64,000 bases of DNA. Origin: Altererythrobacter sp. TH136 (GTDB taxonomy: Bacteria > Pseudomonadota > Alphaproteobacteria > Sphingomonadales > Sphingomonadaceae). How positions within the stretch are numbered: the first letter of the stretch is position 1; the number at the start of each line of letters is the position of its first letter. Below the pieces are notes generated by a model. It was given only the letters and a program-made list of their open reading frames with translations, was not told where the DNA came from and ran no database searches. Positions 18,288-26,387 of this stretch are shown here, piece after piece. The stretch is taken from assembly GCF_007065885.1 (NCBI RefSeq), contig NZ_CP041409.1, forward strand, positions 2,279,501-2,343,500. Direction: 5' to 3'. Both the position numbers and the translations under genes were made by a program.

Positions 18288-19409
18288 ATGCGCCTGACGC
18301 ACTCCATCGCCATCACGATGCTCGCGGCGGGGCTCGCGTTAGCCTCGATCCCGGCGCACGCGGACGTGAAGGCGGGCGTGGACGCGTGGGCTTCGGGAGA
18401 CTTCGCGCGCGCGATCGCGGAATGGAAGGGACCCGCCGCCAAGGGCGATGCGGATGCGTTATTCAACCTCGCCCAGGCGTATCGGCTTGGGCGCGGGGTG
18501 CCCGAAAACATTGCCGAAGCCGAGAGCCTGTATGCACGCGCGGCGGCGAAAGGGCATCTCAAGGCGGCCGACAACTATGGCCTGCTGCTGTTCCAGGACG
18601 GCCGCCGCGAGCAGGCTTTGCCGTATGTCACCGCCGCTGCCGAACGCGGCGATCCGCGTGCGCAGTACCTGCTGGGGATCGCCTATTTCAACGGCGACCT
18701 GGTAGTGCGAGACTGGGTGCGGGCTTACGCGCTGCTAACGCTGGCGAACGCGGCTGACCTGCCGCAAGCGCGGCCCGCGATCCAGCAGATGGACGAATTC
18801 GTGCCGTTGGCGCAGCGCCAGCAAGCGCAGTCGCTGGCGGCGCAGATGCGCGCGCAGGCAGATGCCATCCGCACTGCGCAGTTGTCCGCGGCGGATCTGG
18901 GGCAGGGCTTCGATGGCGTAGTGCAGACGCCGGTGCGCACCGCCGCGGTGCAGGGATCTCAGCCGATTGCTGGCGCGCCGGCTCCGCTGTCCGTGGCTTC
19001 TGCCGAAGCCGCGGTGGCCGAAGCCATGCGCGCGACCGGCACCGAAAGTCCGGCTGATGCCGGAGCGGACTTTGCCAGGCCGGCGCGGGCCCAGGTTGCC
19101 GCTGCGCCGCCGGTGCGCGAGCGCGCGCAGGTGCAAGCGGCGCGCGCCGCTTCGCCCGCTCGCGCCGAAGCGCCTGACACGAGCGGACCGTGGAAGGTTC
19201 AGCTCGGTGCCTTTGCAGTGGCCGGCAACGCCGACCGGCTGTGGTCGCAGTTGACGGGCAGGTCGGTGCTTTCCGGCAAGAGCAAGGTCACTATGCGATC
19301 CGGACGGTTGACCCGGCTTCTTGCAGCCGGGTGGGCGACGCAGGGCGACGCGCAAGGTGCGTGCAACGCGCTCAAGGCGGCGGGGCAGGGCTGCATCGTC
19401 ACCCGTTGA
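18288..19409 (+). CDS. Secreted Sel1-repeat protein with C-terminal SPOR domain
   Basis: A 373-residue protein with a signal peptide cleaved after AHA (residues about 1-25). Residues 30-150 contain Sel1-like repeats (FNLAQAYRLGRGVPENIAEA, then YLLGIAYFNGD), followed by a Gln/Ala-rich region. The C-terminal SPOR domain starts at WKVQLGAFAVAGNADRLW. It is predicted periplasmic and able to bind septal peptidoglycan. AGGGGAAG lies upstream of the ATG at 18288, and a GCCCG-TTCAT-CGGGC hairpin sits in the leader. It is divergent from the parA operon, whose last gene encodes another SPOR protein, which suggests a shared process. Confidence 0.85.
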   Translation: MRLTHSIAITMLAAGLALASIPAHADVKAGVDAWASGDFARAIAEWKGPAAKGDADALFNLAQAYRLGRGVPENIAEAESLYARAAAKGHLKAADNYGLLLFQDGRREQALPYVTAAAERGDPRAQYLLGIAYFNGDLVVRDWVRAYALLTLANAADLPQARPAIQQMDEFVPLAQRQQAQSLAAQMRAQADAIRTAQLSAADLGQGFDGVVQTPVRTAAVQGSQPIAGAPAPLSVASAEAAVAEAMRATGTESPADAGADFARPARAQVAAAPPVRERAQVQAARAASPARAEAPDTSGPWKVQLGAFAVAGNADRLWSQLTGRSVLSGKSKVTMRSGRLTRLLAAGWATQGDAQGACNALKAAGQGCIVTR

Positions 19410-19440
19410 GCCGGGGCCGCGACCAGCCTACGGGCGCGCG

Positions 19441-20694
19441 GTGAGCGCCGCCGATCCTTCCGCCCTGCCGACGGCGACCGGCGAGCGACTGGTAAGCCTC
19501 GATTTCATTCGCGGCATCGCGGTCATGGGCATCCTGGCCGCCAACATCGTCGCCTTTGGGCAACCTTACATGGCCTACATGTGGCCCGGCGGTTTTGTGA
19601 CCGCGCACGGCCCGGTGTCCGATTGGCTATGGGTTGCTCAGTTCGTCTTCGTCGACGGCAAGATGCGCGGATTGTTCACGCTATTGTTCGGGGCGGGGCT
19701 GGTGCTGTTCGCCGACCGGGTGACGGTGCGTACGGGCTCGTCCTGGGTGCAGGTGCGGCGGCTCGGCTGGCTGCTGGTCTTCGGGCTGGCGCATTATTAC
19801 CTGCTGTGGCGCGGCGACATCCTGACCCTTTATGCTCTATGCGGGTTGATCGCGCTGCTCGTCTTACGCTTGCCAGCGGTCCACCAACTAGCGGCGGGCC
19901 TGACCATGTACTTGTTCGGCGCGGTGCTGAACTCGCTGCAATATGGGCTGATGTGGGCTGCCAGCGAGAAGTCGTTGGGTGCGAACCCGCAGTATGCGCC
20001 GCTGGCGCGCGATGCGGCCGCCATGCTCGACGGTGAACGCGCCGACGCCTTGCGCGAGATCGCGATCAACACCCGCGGCTCGTATGCCGACTACGTCGCC
20101 CACGCGTGGGGCGATCACCGGTGGAACTGGATCGACCAGTTCACGCACACCGCGCTCGAAACGGTGCCATTGATGCTGGTCGGCATGTCTCTTTATCGGA
20201 CCGGGCTGTTTGACGGGAGGATCGACCGGCGCACCCAGGCCCGGTGGGGCTGGTGGGGGCTGGGCGCCGGTACGGCAATGACGCTCGCGCTCGCGCTGGG
20301 GGCCCTCGCCGATGGGCTGACCTACACGGGCACGATGTTCGCGTTTCTGGGACCCCAGACCCTCACCCGGTTGCCCGCGATCTTTGGCCTTGCGGCGCTG
20401 CTCGCGCTGTGGGCGCCGCAGGCGACCGGCTGGCTCGGGCGCCGGGTCACGGCGGCGGGCCGGATGGCATTTTCGAATTACCTTGGCACCTCCCTCATCA
20501 TGCTGGTGGTGTTCCAGAGCTGGGGCCTGAACCTGTTCGGCGCGCTCGACCGCCCGAAGCTGTATCTCGTGGTGTTGCTGGCATGGCTGGCGATGCTCGC
20601 ATGGTCGCAGCCATGGCTTGCACGGTTCCGGTATGGCCCGCTCGAGTGGCTGTGGCGCTGTCTCACCTACGGTCGGATTTTCCCGCTGCGATAG
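19441..20694 (+). CDS. DUF418 family multispanning membrane protein
   Basis: A 417-residue integral membrane protein with about ten hydrophobic segments. The N-terminal RLVSLDFIRGIAVMGILAAN and the C-terminal GRRVTAAGRMAFSNYLGTSL fit the DUF418 (YeiB-like) family, related to acyltransferase-3-type membrane proteins. Function is unknown; a role in modification or transport of envelope compounds has been suggested for the family but is not shown here. The start is GTG at 19441, beginning VSAADPSALP; the frame is open upstream but there it overlaps the SPOR/Sel1 gene and has no family similarity. Confidence 0.85.
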   Translation: MSAADPSALPTATGERLVSLDFIRGIAVMGILAANIVAFGQPYMAYMWPGGFVTAHGPVSDWLWVAQFVFVDGKMRGLFTLLFGAGLVLFADRVTVRTGSSWVQVRRLGWLLVFGLAHYYLLWRGDILTLYALCGLIALLVLRLPAVHQLAAGLTMYLFGAVLNSLQYGLMWAASEKSLGANPQYAPLARDAAAMLDGERADALREIAINTRGSYADYVAHAWGDHRWNWIDQFTHTALETVPLMLVGMSLYRTGLFDGRIDRRTQARWGWWGLGAGTAMTLALALGALADGLTYTGTMFAFLGPQTLTRLPAIFGLAALLALWAPQATGWLGRRVTAAGRMAFSNYLGTSLIMLVVFQSWGLNLFGALDRPKLYLVVLLAWLAMLAWSQPWLARFRYGPLEWLWRCLTYGRIFPLR

Positions 20695-20704
20695 CACTTG
20701 CTCT

Positions 20705-20719
20705 TGCGACTTGTTCGCA
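20705..20719. promoter_or_regulatory. Candidate iron-responsive (Fur-like) operator upstream of bfd-bfr
   Basis: A perfect inverted repeat TGCGA-N5-TCGCA followed by TTAG, 18 bases before the bfd ATG. Its position in front of iron-storage genes and its TTGCGA...TCGCAT form resemble alphaproteobacterial Fur-family sites. The assignment is an inference from context. Confidence 0.45.
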
Positions 20720-20736
20720 TTAGCTTCCGATTCGTC

Positions 20737-20925
20737 ATGTACATCTGTGTCTGCAACGCCATCAAGGAATGCGAGTTGCGCCGGGCGGCGCTGCGGAGCA
20801 CCGGCGATGCAGAGGCGCTCTATGCGGCGCTCGGCAAGCGACCGAACTGCGGTCAATGCCTGGACGAAGCCGACGAGATCGTGGAGGAAGAGCGGACACT
20901 CGCCTCCGTCCCCATTGCTGCCTGA
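20737..20925 (+). CDS. bfd: Bacterioferritin-associated ferredoxin Bfd
   Basis: A 62-residue [2Fe-2S] protein that reduces and mobilises iron from bacterioferritin. The four cluster cysteines are present as CVC (residues 4-6) and CGQC (about residues 38-41), the standard Fer2_BFD pattern. The start is ATG at 20737, beginning MYICVCNAIKE; thirteen upstream in-frame codons are not conserved in the family. It is followed 112 bases later by bacterioferritin on the same strand, its known partner. Confidence 0.93.
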   Translation: MYICVCNAIKECELRRAALRSTGDAEALYAALGKRPNCGQCLDEADEIVEEERTLASVPIAA

Positions 20926-21037
20926 CGCTGCGACGCACTCGCAATTGGCGGATTTCCGCCGTTTACCGGCTGTTTTCCTTGCTCGCTTGGCCGCGCGTCG
21001 CCATAACCACGGCTAGGCCGCGACAGGAGATACCAGA

Positions 21038-21532
21038 GTGAAGAGCGACCCCCAGGTCATCGATTTTCTCAATCGCGCGCTCACGAACGAACTGACCGCG
21101 ATCAACCAGTACTGGCTGCACTACCGCGTGCTGCACCACTGGGGCATCCACAAGCTGGCCGAATACGAGCGTCACGAATCGATCGACGAGATGAAACACG
21201 CCGACGTGCTGGCAGAGCGCGTCCTGTTTCTCGATGGCCTACCCAACTTCCAGGCGATCCACCGGCTGAAGGTGGGGGAAACGGTCGAGGAGATTCTGCG
21301 CGCCGACTTGGCGCTGGAGATGGAAGCGATCCCGCTGCTGCGCGACGCTATCCAGCACTGCGAAACGGTGCGCGACTATGTCAGTCGCGAAATCTTCGAG
21401 CGGATCCTCGAAAGCGAGGAAGAACACGTCGACTTCCTCGAGACCCAGTTCGAGATGATCGAGCGCATGGGTCTGCAGAACTATGTCCAGCTCCACAGCG
21501 AGCCGGCGGGCGAAGGCGGGACGGGCGCCTAG
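21038..21532 (+). CDS. bfr: Bacterioferritin
   Basis: A 164-residue haem-containing iron-storage ferritin that forms a 24-mer in the cytoplasm. All six ferroxidase ligands are in place: Glu18, Glu51, His54, Glu94, Glu127 and His130. The haem ligand Met52 is in the DEMKHAD segment. The start is GTG at 21038 with AGGAGA 7 bases upstream. It lies downstream of bfd, with a likely iron-responsive site in front of that gene. Its stop shares CTAG with the convergent der gene. Confidence 0.97.
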   Translation: MKSDPQVIDFLNRALTNELTAINQYWLHYRVLHHWGIHKLAEYERHESIDEMKHADVLAERVLFLDGLPNFQAIHRLKVGETVEEILRADLALEMEAIPLLRDAIQHCETVRDYVSREIFERILESEEEHVDFLETQFEMIERMGLQNYVQLHSEPAGEGGTGA

Positions 21533-22914
21533 TCCTTCCCGAACGGGTTCTTCGGGCTTTTCAGTACGATCCGCAGCGGCACCCCGTCGAAACCGAGCGC
21601 GCTGCGGATCGAATTCAGCAGATACCGTTCATAGCTCGCGGGCAGCATGTCCAGCCGAGTGCCGAACACCACGAACCGCGGCGGGCGCGTGCCGGCCTGC
21701 GTGATATAGCGCAGCTTGATGCGCTTGCCCTTGGGGGCCGGCGGCGGGTTGGCTTCCAGCGCATCGTCGAACCAGCGGTTGAGGGCTGCTGTCGGCACCC
21801 GTTTCGACCAGGCATCGCGCAACACGAATGCCGCCTGCAGCATCTGGTCCAGCCCCTTGCCCGTCCGCGCGCTCACCGCGAACACCGGCACGCCCTTCAC
21901 CTGCGAAAGGCCGTCCTCAAGCGCACCCTTGATGCCGTTGAACAGGCTGCTTGCGTTCTCGGCGATGTCCCATTTGTTGATCGCGATCATCAGCGCGCGG
22001 CCTTCTTCCAGCACGTGCGCGGCGATCTTGAGGTCCTGATGTTCAAGTCCGCGCGTGGCGTCGAGCAGCAGGACGACCACTTCGGCGAAGTCGACCGCGC
22101 GCTTGGCATCGGCGACCGACATCTTTTCCAGCTTGTCGACCACCTGGGCACGCTTGCGCATCCCGGCGGTGTCGATCAGCCGCACGTCGCGCACCTCGCC
22201 GTCCGCATCGGTCCATTGCCAGTCGACCGCGATCGAATCGCGGGTGATCCCCGCCTCTGGCCCGGTGAGCAGGCGATCCTCGCCCAGAAAACGGTTGATC
22301 AGAGTGGATTTGCCGGCGTTCGGCCGCCCGACGATGGCCAGCTTGAGGGGCCCGAGTTCAAGCTCCTCCATGTCAGCGGGCTCGCCTGCGCGGTCGGCGG
22401 CCGCACGCTCGGCCTCCGCCGCGCCGATCAGGGGCCACAGCGCTTCGAACAGGTCGGCCACGCCTTCGCCGTGCTCTGCACTGAGCGCCACGGGTTCGCC
22501 GAAACCAAGGGAGAACGCCTCGAACAGTCCGGCGTCACCGGCGCTGCCCTCGGCCTTGTTGGCCACCGCCACCACCGGAATCTCCTGCGTGCGCAGCCAG
22601 CGGGCGATCTCCTCGTCTAGCGGCGTCAGGCCGGCGCGAGCGTCGATCACGAATAGCGCCGCATCGGCTCCCTCGACGCTGACCTCGGTCTGCTTGCGCA
22701 TCCGGCCGGGGAGGGTCTCCTCGTCCTCGTCTTCCCACCCGGCGGTGTCCACGATCGTGAACTCCAGCCCGGCCAGCACCGCGTCGCCCATGCGGCGGTC
22801 GCGGGTGACGCCGGGCTGATCGTCGACCAGGGCGAGCTTCTTGCCGACCAGCCGGTTGAACAGGGTCGATTTGCCGACGTTGGGCCGGCCGATGATGATG
22901 ACCTCGGGTTTCAT
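21529..22914 (-). CDS. der: Ribosome biogenesis GTPase Der (EngA)
   Basis: A double GTPase needed for 50S subunit maturation. Two G domains are visible, with P-loops GRPNVGKST near the N-terminus and GRPNAGKST around residue 190. The corresponding DxxG motifs are DTAGWEDED and DTAGMRKR, and the base-specificity motifs are NKAEG and NKWD. The C-terminal KH-like domain includes GKRIKLRYITQAGTRPP. It is 461 residues, typical. GAGG lies 5 bases before the ATG at 22914. Confidence 0.97.
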   Translation of the reverse strand: MKPEVIIIGRPNVGKSTLFNRLVGKKLALVDDQPGVTRDRRMGDAVLAGLEFTIVDTAGWEDEDEETLPGRMRKQTEVSVEGADAALFVIDARAGLTPLDEEIARWLRTQEIPVVAVANKAEGSAGDAGLFEAFSLGFGEPVALSAEHGEGVADLFEALWPLIGAAEAERAAADRAGEPADMEELELGPLKLAIVGRPNAGKSTLINRFLGEDRLLTGPEAGITRDSIAVDWQWTDADGEVRDVRLIDTAGMRKRAQVVDKLEKMSVADAKRAVDFAEVVVLLLDATRGLEHQDLKIAAHVLEEGRALMIAINKWDIAENASSLFNGIKGALEDGLSQVKGVPVFAVSARTGKGLDQMLQAAFVLRDAWSKRVPTAALNRWFDDALEANPPPAPKGKRIKLRYITQAGTRPPRFVVFGTRLDMLPASYERYLLNSIRSALGFDGVPLRIVLKSPKNPFGKD

Positions 22915-23002
22915 GCCCGCCTCAGGTGGCCGCTCGGCACGCGCTTGGCAAGCGAAGCGGTCGGTAGGGCGATGTTAACCCTGGCGCGGCAGCTTAAGGG
23001 AC

Positions 23003-23761
23003 ATGAGGGGAAGGTTCATCATCGTGGCCGGTGCGATCGGCCTGGGCTGGTCCGGCATGGCGCAGGCCGACGCCTCGGCCAGCTTCGATCCGGGGCAGCG
23101 CGCCGAGAGCCAGGAGTTGCAGCCCTATCTGCAATGCGTGCCCTATGCGCGCGAACGGTCCGGCGTGCAGATCTATGGAGATGCCCGAACCTGGTGGGAC
23201 CAAGCGGCCGGACGCTACAAGCGCGGTATCCGGCCCCGGGCCGGCGCGGTGATGACATTCCGCCCCTCCGGCGCGATGACGCTGGGCCATGTCGCCGCCG
23301 TGGCGCGGGTGATCGACGACCGGACCGTGCTGCTCGATCACGCTAACTGGTCGCCGATCGGCGGGCGTCGCGGGCAGATCGAGCGCGGGGTCAAGGCCGT
23401 GGACGTGTCGCCCGCTAATGATTGGAGCCAGGTACGCGTGTGGTACGATCCGATCGGCGGCCTCGGAACGACCGCGTGGCCGGTAGCGGGTTTCATCTAC
23501 AACGAGCGCGACAACGAGGACGCCCCGTTAGGCGGACCGCGCGTGCTGGCAAGCGCAGGCTATAGCGCGCACGCGGTGAAGCCGCCGATCTCCGCCAAAC
23601 CGACCAAGCGGTTCGCTGCGGCTTTCGCCTCTTTGGAAAGCCCGCGCATCGAAAAACCCGCGCCCAGGCGCGTAGCGCTGACGCAGGCGCCGGCGCGAAC
23701 CGCAGGCAGGCCAGCGGCGGGCGATCCGATCGCGACCGCACTGGCGCGTTACGACCGCTAG
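23003..23761 (+). CDS. Secreted CHAP-domain amidase/endopeptidase
   Basis: A 252-residue protein with a signal peptide (MRGRFIIVAGAIGLGWSGMAQA). The CHAP domain follows with a probable catalytic Cys45 in QCVPYARERSGV, His96 in LGHVAAVARV and Asn115 in LDHANWSP. CHAP enzymes cleave amide bonds in peptidoglycan. The C-terminal 80 residues are low-complexity, Ala/Pro/Lys-rich, possibly a wall-associating tail. It is divergent from der and ends in a CTAG overlap with the DUF3297 gene. Substrate bond unknown. Confidence 0.85.
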   Translation: MRGRFIIVAGAIGLGWSGMAQADASASFDPGQRAESQELQPYLQCVPYARERSGVQIYGDARTWWDQAAGRYKRGIRPRAGAVMTFRPSGAMTLGHVAAVARVIDDRTVLLDHANWSPIGGRRGQIERGVKAVDVSPANDWSQVRVWYDPIGGLGTTAWPVAGFIYNERDNEDAPLGGPRVLASAGYSAHAVKPPISAKPTKRFAAAFASLESPRIEKPAPRRVALTQAPARTAGRPAAGDPIATALARYDR

Positions 23762-24042
23762 TCGGACTTGCGGGCCACCGGCGGCTCGTCGCCCAGGTCT
23801 TCGAACCAGGCTTCGACGGGGCCGTTGAGCTTCAGCGTCAGCGGCTGGCCCTTGCGGTCCATCGTCTTGCCCGCCTGCACCCGAATCCAGCCTTCGGAGA
23901 TGCAATACTCCTCTACGTCGGTCCGCACCCGGTCCTTGAACCGGATACCGATGCCGCGCTGCAGCGAATCGGCATCGAAGAACGGGCTCTGCGGATTGAC
24001 CGAGAGGTGATCGGGGGGTGTCTGGCTCTGCTCGTCGCTCAT
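23758..24042 (-). CDS. DUF3297 family protein
   Basis: A 94-residue soluble protein with the conserved features of DUF3297: DHLSVNPQSPFFD near the N-terminus, then GIGIRFKDRVRTDVEEYCISEGWIR read across the middle, and KLNGPVEAWFED near the end. The family has no assigned function and is common in alphaproteobacteria. It is first in direction of its own strand after the two small Pro-rich genes and shares its stop with the CHAP gene. Confidence 0.85.
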   Translation of the reverse strand: MSDEQSQTPPDHLSVNPQSPFFDADSLQRGIGIRFKDRVRTDVEEYCISEGWIRVQAGKTMDRKGQPLTLKLNGPVEAWFEDLGDEPPVARKSD

Positions 24043-24080
24043 GGGTCGGGCCCTTAGTCGGCACGGGCCTGACCGGCAAG

Positions 24081-24284
24081 TCAGTCGGGCGGCAGTTCAG
24101 CCTCGGGCGGCGCCGCCCGCTCCGGGTCCGGGCGGACACCGGCGTTGCGACGCTCGATGTCGATTTCGCTGGGGCCGATGTCGAGCACCGGGCCGTCGTC
24201 CGCAAAATCGCGGTCGTCTTCGCCCAGTTCATCGGCTGACAGCGGCGTGGTCGCCGGGTCTGGCGGCGGGACGGGAGTGCCCAT
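24081..24284 (-). CDS. Small acidic hypothetical protein
   Basis: A 67-residue, Asp/Glu/Pro-rich protein (MGTPVPPPDPATTPLSADEL to PPEAELPPD) with no predicted helix or signal peptide. Its ATG lies 2 bases after the stop of the next small Pro-rich gene on the same strand, suggesting coupled translation. I recognise no family. It may be real because of this coupling and its position 38 bases before DUF3297 on the same strand. Confidence 0.5.
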   Translation of the reverse strand: MGTPVPPPDPATTPLSADELGEDDRDFADDGPVLDIGPSEIDIERRNAGVRPDPERAAPPEAELPPD

Positions 24285-24286
24285 GC

Positions 24287-24475
24287 TCAGTTCAGCGGCG
24301 GCAGTTCGGTCGGCTGCTGGCCGGGTTGCAAGGTATCGGGCGAAGGCGCCTCGATCTCGCCGGGCTGCTGCATCGGCTCTTCCGCCGGCGCTTGCGAGGG
24401 CTGGGTTTCCGGGGGGCTTTGCGGGTCGATCCGGTCGGGACCGGGGTCGGGCCGGATTTCGGGATTGGAGGCCAT
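24287..24475 (-). CDS. Small Pro/Gln-rich hypothetical protein
   Basis: A 62-residue low-complexity protein rich in Pro, Gln and Glu (MASNPEIRPDPGPDRIDP to QPTELPPLN). An AAAGGAA ribosome site sits at good distance upstream of the ATG at 24475. It is followed at once by the other small acidic gene. It has no recognised domain; likely disordered. Confidence 0.5.
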   Translation of the reverse strand: MASNPEIRPDPGPDRIDPQSPPETQPSQAPAEEPMQQPGEIEAPSPDTLQPGQQPTELPPLN

Positions 24476-24617
24476 GGGCAGTTCCTTTCGTCGGGCATCA
24501 ACGCGGGGATACGGCGGGGTGTTCCACGCGGCTTGCCCTTTGCCCGCGCGCGCTGTAACGGCGCACCCCTGTTCGCGCAGCGGGGCCTAACAGCCCACGC
24601 GCGGCTGCGTTCGGGAT

Positions 24618-24702
24618 GCGGGCGTGGCGGAATTGGTAGACGCGCTGGTTTTAGGTACCAGTATCGCAAGATGTGGGGGTTCGAGTCCCTTCGCCCGCAC
24701 CA
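24618..24702 (+). tRNA. tRNA-Leu (anticodon TAG)
   Basis: A class II tRNA with acceptor GCGGGCG/CGCCCGC, a D-loop of leucine type, an anticodon stem CTGGT/ACCAG around the loop TTTAGGT (anticodon TAG), a long variable arm (GTATCGCAAGATGT), a T-arm with GTTCGAGTC and an encoded CCA. It precedes tig by 60 bases on the same strand. Confidence 0.97.
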
Positions 24703-24762
24703 CCTTCCGCCCGGGCCCGAGCGCAGTGACACGTTTGCATCGAAAAGGCTTTTGACCGTCCC

Positions 24763-26340
24763 ATGAAGATCGAAGAGACCACCAACGAAGGCCTGCGCCG
24801 CACCTATGCCGTGACCATCCCGGCCCAGGACATCGACGCTGCGATCGAAGCCGAGGTGAAGAAGATCGCGCCTCAGGTGCGCATGCCCGGCTTCCGCCCC
24901 GGAAAGGTGCCAGCCAACCTCGTCAAGAAGATGCACGGCGAGGCGATTCACGGCCAGGTGGTCAACGAGCAGATCCAGGGCGCGGTAGACGGCCTGATGC
25001 GCGACAAGCAACTGCGTCCCGCGATGCAGCCGCAGGTCCAGTTCGGAGACGGTTATGAGCAGGGCAAGGACGCGACCCTGACGGTCGATGTCGAAGTGCT
25101 GCCCGAGATCGAGGCGCCGTCGCTCGACGGTCTCAAGCTGGAACGGCTGACGGTGCCGGTTGCCGACAGCGAAGTGGACGAGGCGGTGAACAACATCGCC
25201 AGCCAGCAGAAGACCTTCAAGGATTCGCCGAAGAACCGGAAGGCCGCTGACGGCGACCAGTTGATCATCGACTTCACCGGCTCGATCGACGGGGTCGAAT
25301 TCGAAGGCGGCAAGGCGGAAGAGACCCCGCTGGTGATCGGCGCCAACCGCTTCATCCCCGGATTCGAGGAGCAGCTTGCCGGTGCCAAGGCCGGCGACGA
25401 CAAGACCATCACGGTCACTTTCCCGGCCGACTATCCGGCCAAGGAACTCGCCGGCAAGGATGCCCAGTTCGCAATCCACGTGCACAAGGTGCAGGTGGAA
25501 GACGAAACCGCAGTGGACGAGGAATTCGCCAAGTCGCTCGGCCTCGAAAGCCTGGAGCAACTGCGCGGCCTGCTGAAGGGCCAGCTGGAGCAGGAGCTGA
25601 ACGGCCTCACCCGCACCGCCATGAAGCGTCAGCTGCTCGACACGCTCGCTTCTGGTCACGACTTCCCGGTGCCGCAGGGCATGGTCGATGCCGAATTCGA
25701 ACAGATCTGGCAGCAGCTTCAGCAGGAAGCCGCTGGCGAGGAAGACCCTGAGGCGGCGCTCAAGGAGATCGAGGCAGAAAAGGCCGATTACCGCGCCATT
25801 GCCGAACGCCGCGTGCGTCTGGGGCTGCTGCTGTCCGAAATCGGCCAGGCAAACGGGGTGCAGGTGACCCAGCAGGAAATGAGCATGCTCATCCAGCAGG
25901 CAGCCCAACAATACCGCCCGGAAGACCGTGACCGGTTCATGGAACTCATCCGCACCAACGACATGGCCGCCGCCCAGCTGCGCGCGCCCTTGTACGAGGA
26001 CAAGGTGGTCGATTTCCTGTTCGACAAGGCTGATATCACCGACCGCGAGGTGACCCGCGAGGAACTGCAGGCCGCGATCGAGGCGGAGGAAACTTCTGCC
26101 CCTGCCGCTGCCGCAAGCCCGGCCGGAAAGAAAAAGGCGCCGGCGAAGAAGGCCGCCAAGGCGCAACCAGCCGCCGATGCTCCGGCTGAGGACGCTCCGG
26201 TTGCCGGCGAGGCTTCGTCGGAAGACGCCACGCCTGCCAAGCCGGCAAAGAAAGCCGCGGCCAAGAAGAACGCTGAGGCGACCGAAGACAAGTCGGCGGC
26301 CAAGAAAGCGCCGGCGAAAAAGGCTGCTGCCAAGAAGTAA
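24763..26340 (+). CDS. tig: Trigger factor with lysine/alanine-rich C-terminal extension
   Basis: A ribosome-associated chaperone and prolyl isomerase, 525 residues against roughly 430-450 for most family members. The N-terminal ribosome-binding domain carries the signature region PGFRPGKVP (residues 45-53). The FKBP-like domain is at about 150-245 (DGDQLIIDFTGSIDG). The C-terminal cradle ends near residue 440. The remaining 80 residues are an unusual AAKK/APAKK/EDA low-complexity tail, rich in Lys near its end. It lies upstream of clpP and clpX, the conserved proteobacterial order. The tail resembles histone H1 tails and could bind nucleic acid or ribosomal RNA; this is speculative. Confidence 0.96.
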   Translation: MKIEETTNEGLRRTYAVTIPAQDIDAAIEAEVKKIAPQVRMPGFRPGKVPANLVKKMHGEAIHGQVVNEQIQGAVDGLMRDKQLRPAMQPQVQFGDGYEQGKDATLTVDVEVLPEIEAPSLDGLKLERLTVPVADSEVDEAVNNIASQQKTFKDSPKNRKAADGDQLIIDFTGSIDGVEFEGGKAEETPLVIGANRFIPGFEEQLAGAKAGDDKTITVTFPADYPAKELAGKDAQFAIHVHKVQVEDETAVDEEFAKSLGLESLEQLRGLLKGQLEQELNGLTRTAMKRQLLDTLASGHDFPVPQGMVDAEFEQIWQQLQQEAAGEEDPEAALKEIEAEKADYRAIAERRVRLGLLLSEIGQANGVQVTQQEMSMLIQQAAQQYRPEDRDRFMELIRTNDMAAAQLRAPLYEDKVVDFLFDKADITDREVTREELQAAIEAEETSAPAAAASPAGKKKAPAKKAAKAQPAADAPAEDAPVAGEASSEDATPAKPAKKAAAKKNAEATEDKSAAKKAPAKKAAAKK

Positions 26341-26387
26341 GCTGCGCTGCGGCGGAACCTGTTGCTACGTAAGCCGGTTCACGCCGT

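Noticed and set aside
18066-18302. Extension of ParA upstream to 18302
   Set aside because: Not family-like; a TTG with an excellent ribosome site at 18065 gives a standard ParA N-terminus, and the extension overlaps the start of the SPOR/Sel1 gene.
24292-26166. A 624-residue open reading frame on the minus strand, antisense to tig and the tRNA-Leu region
   Set aside because: It covers a strongly supported trigger factor gene and the tRNA; it has no family features and arises from high-GC codon bias.
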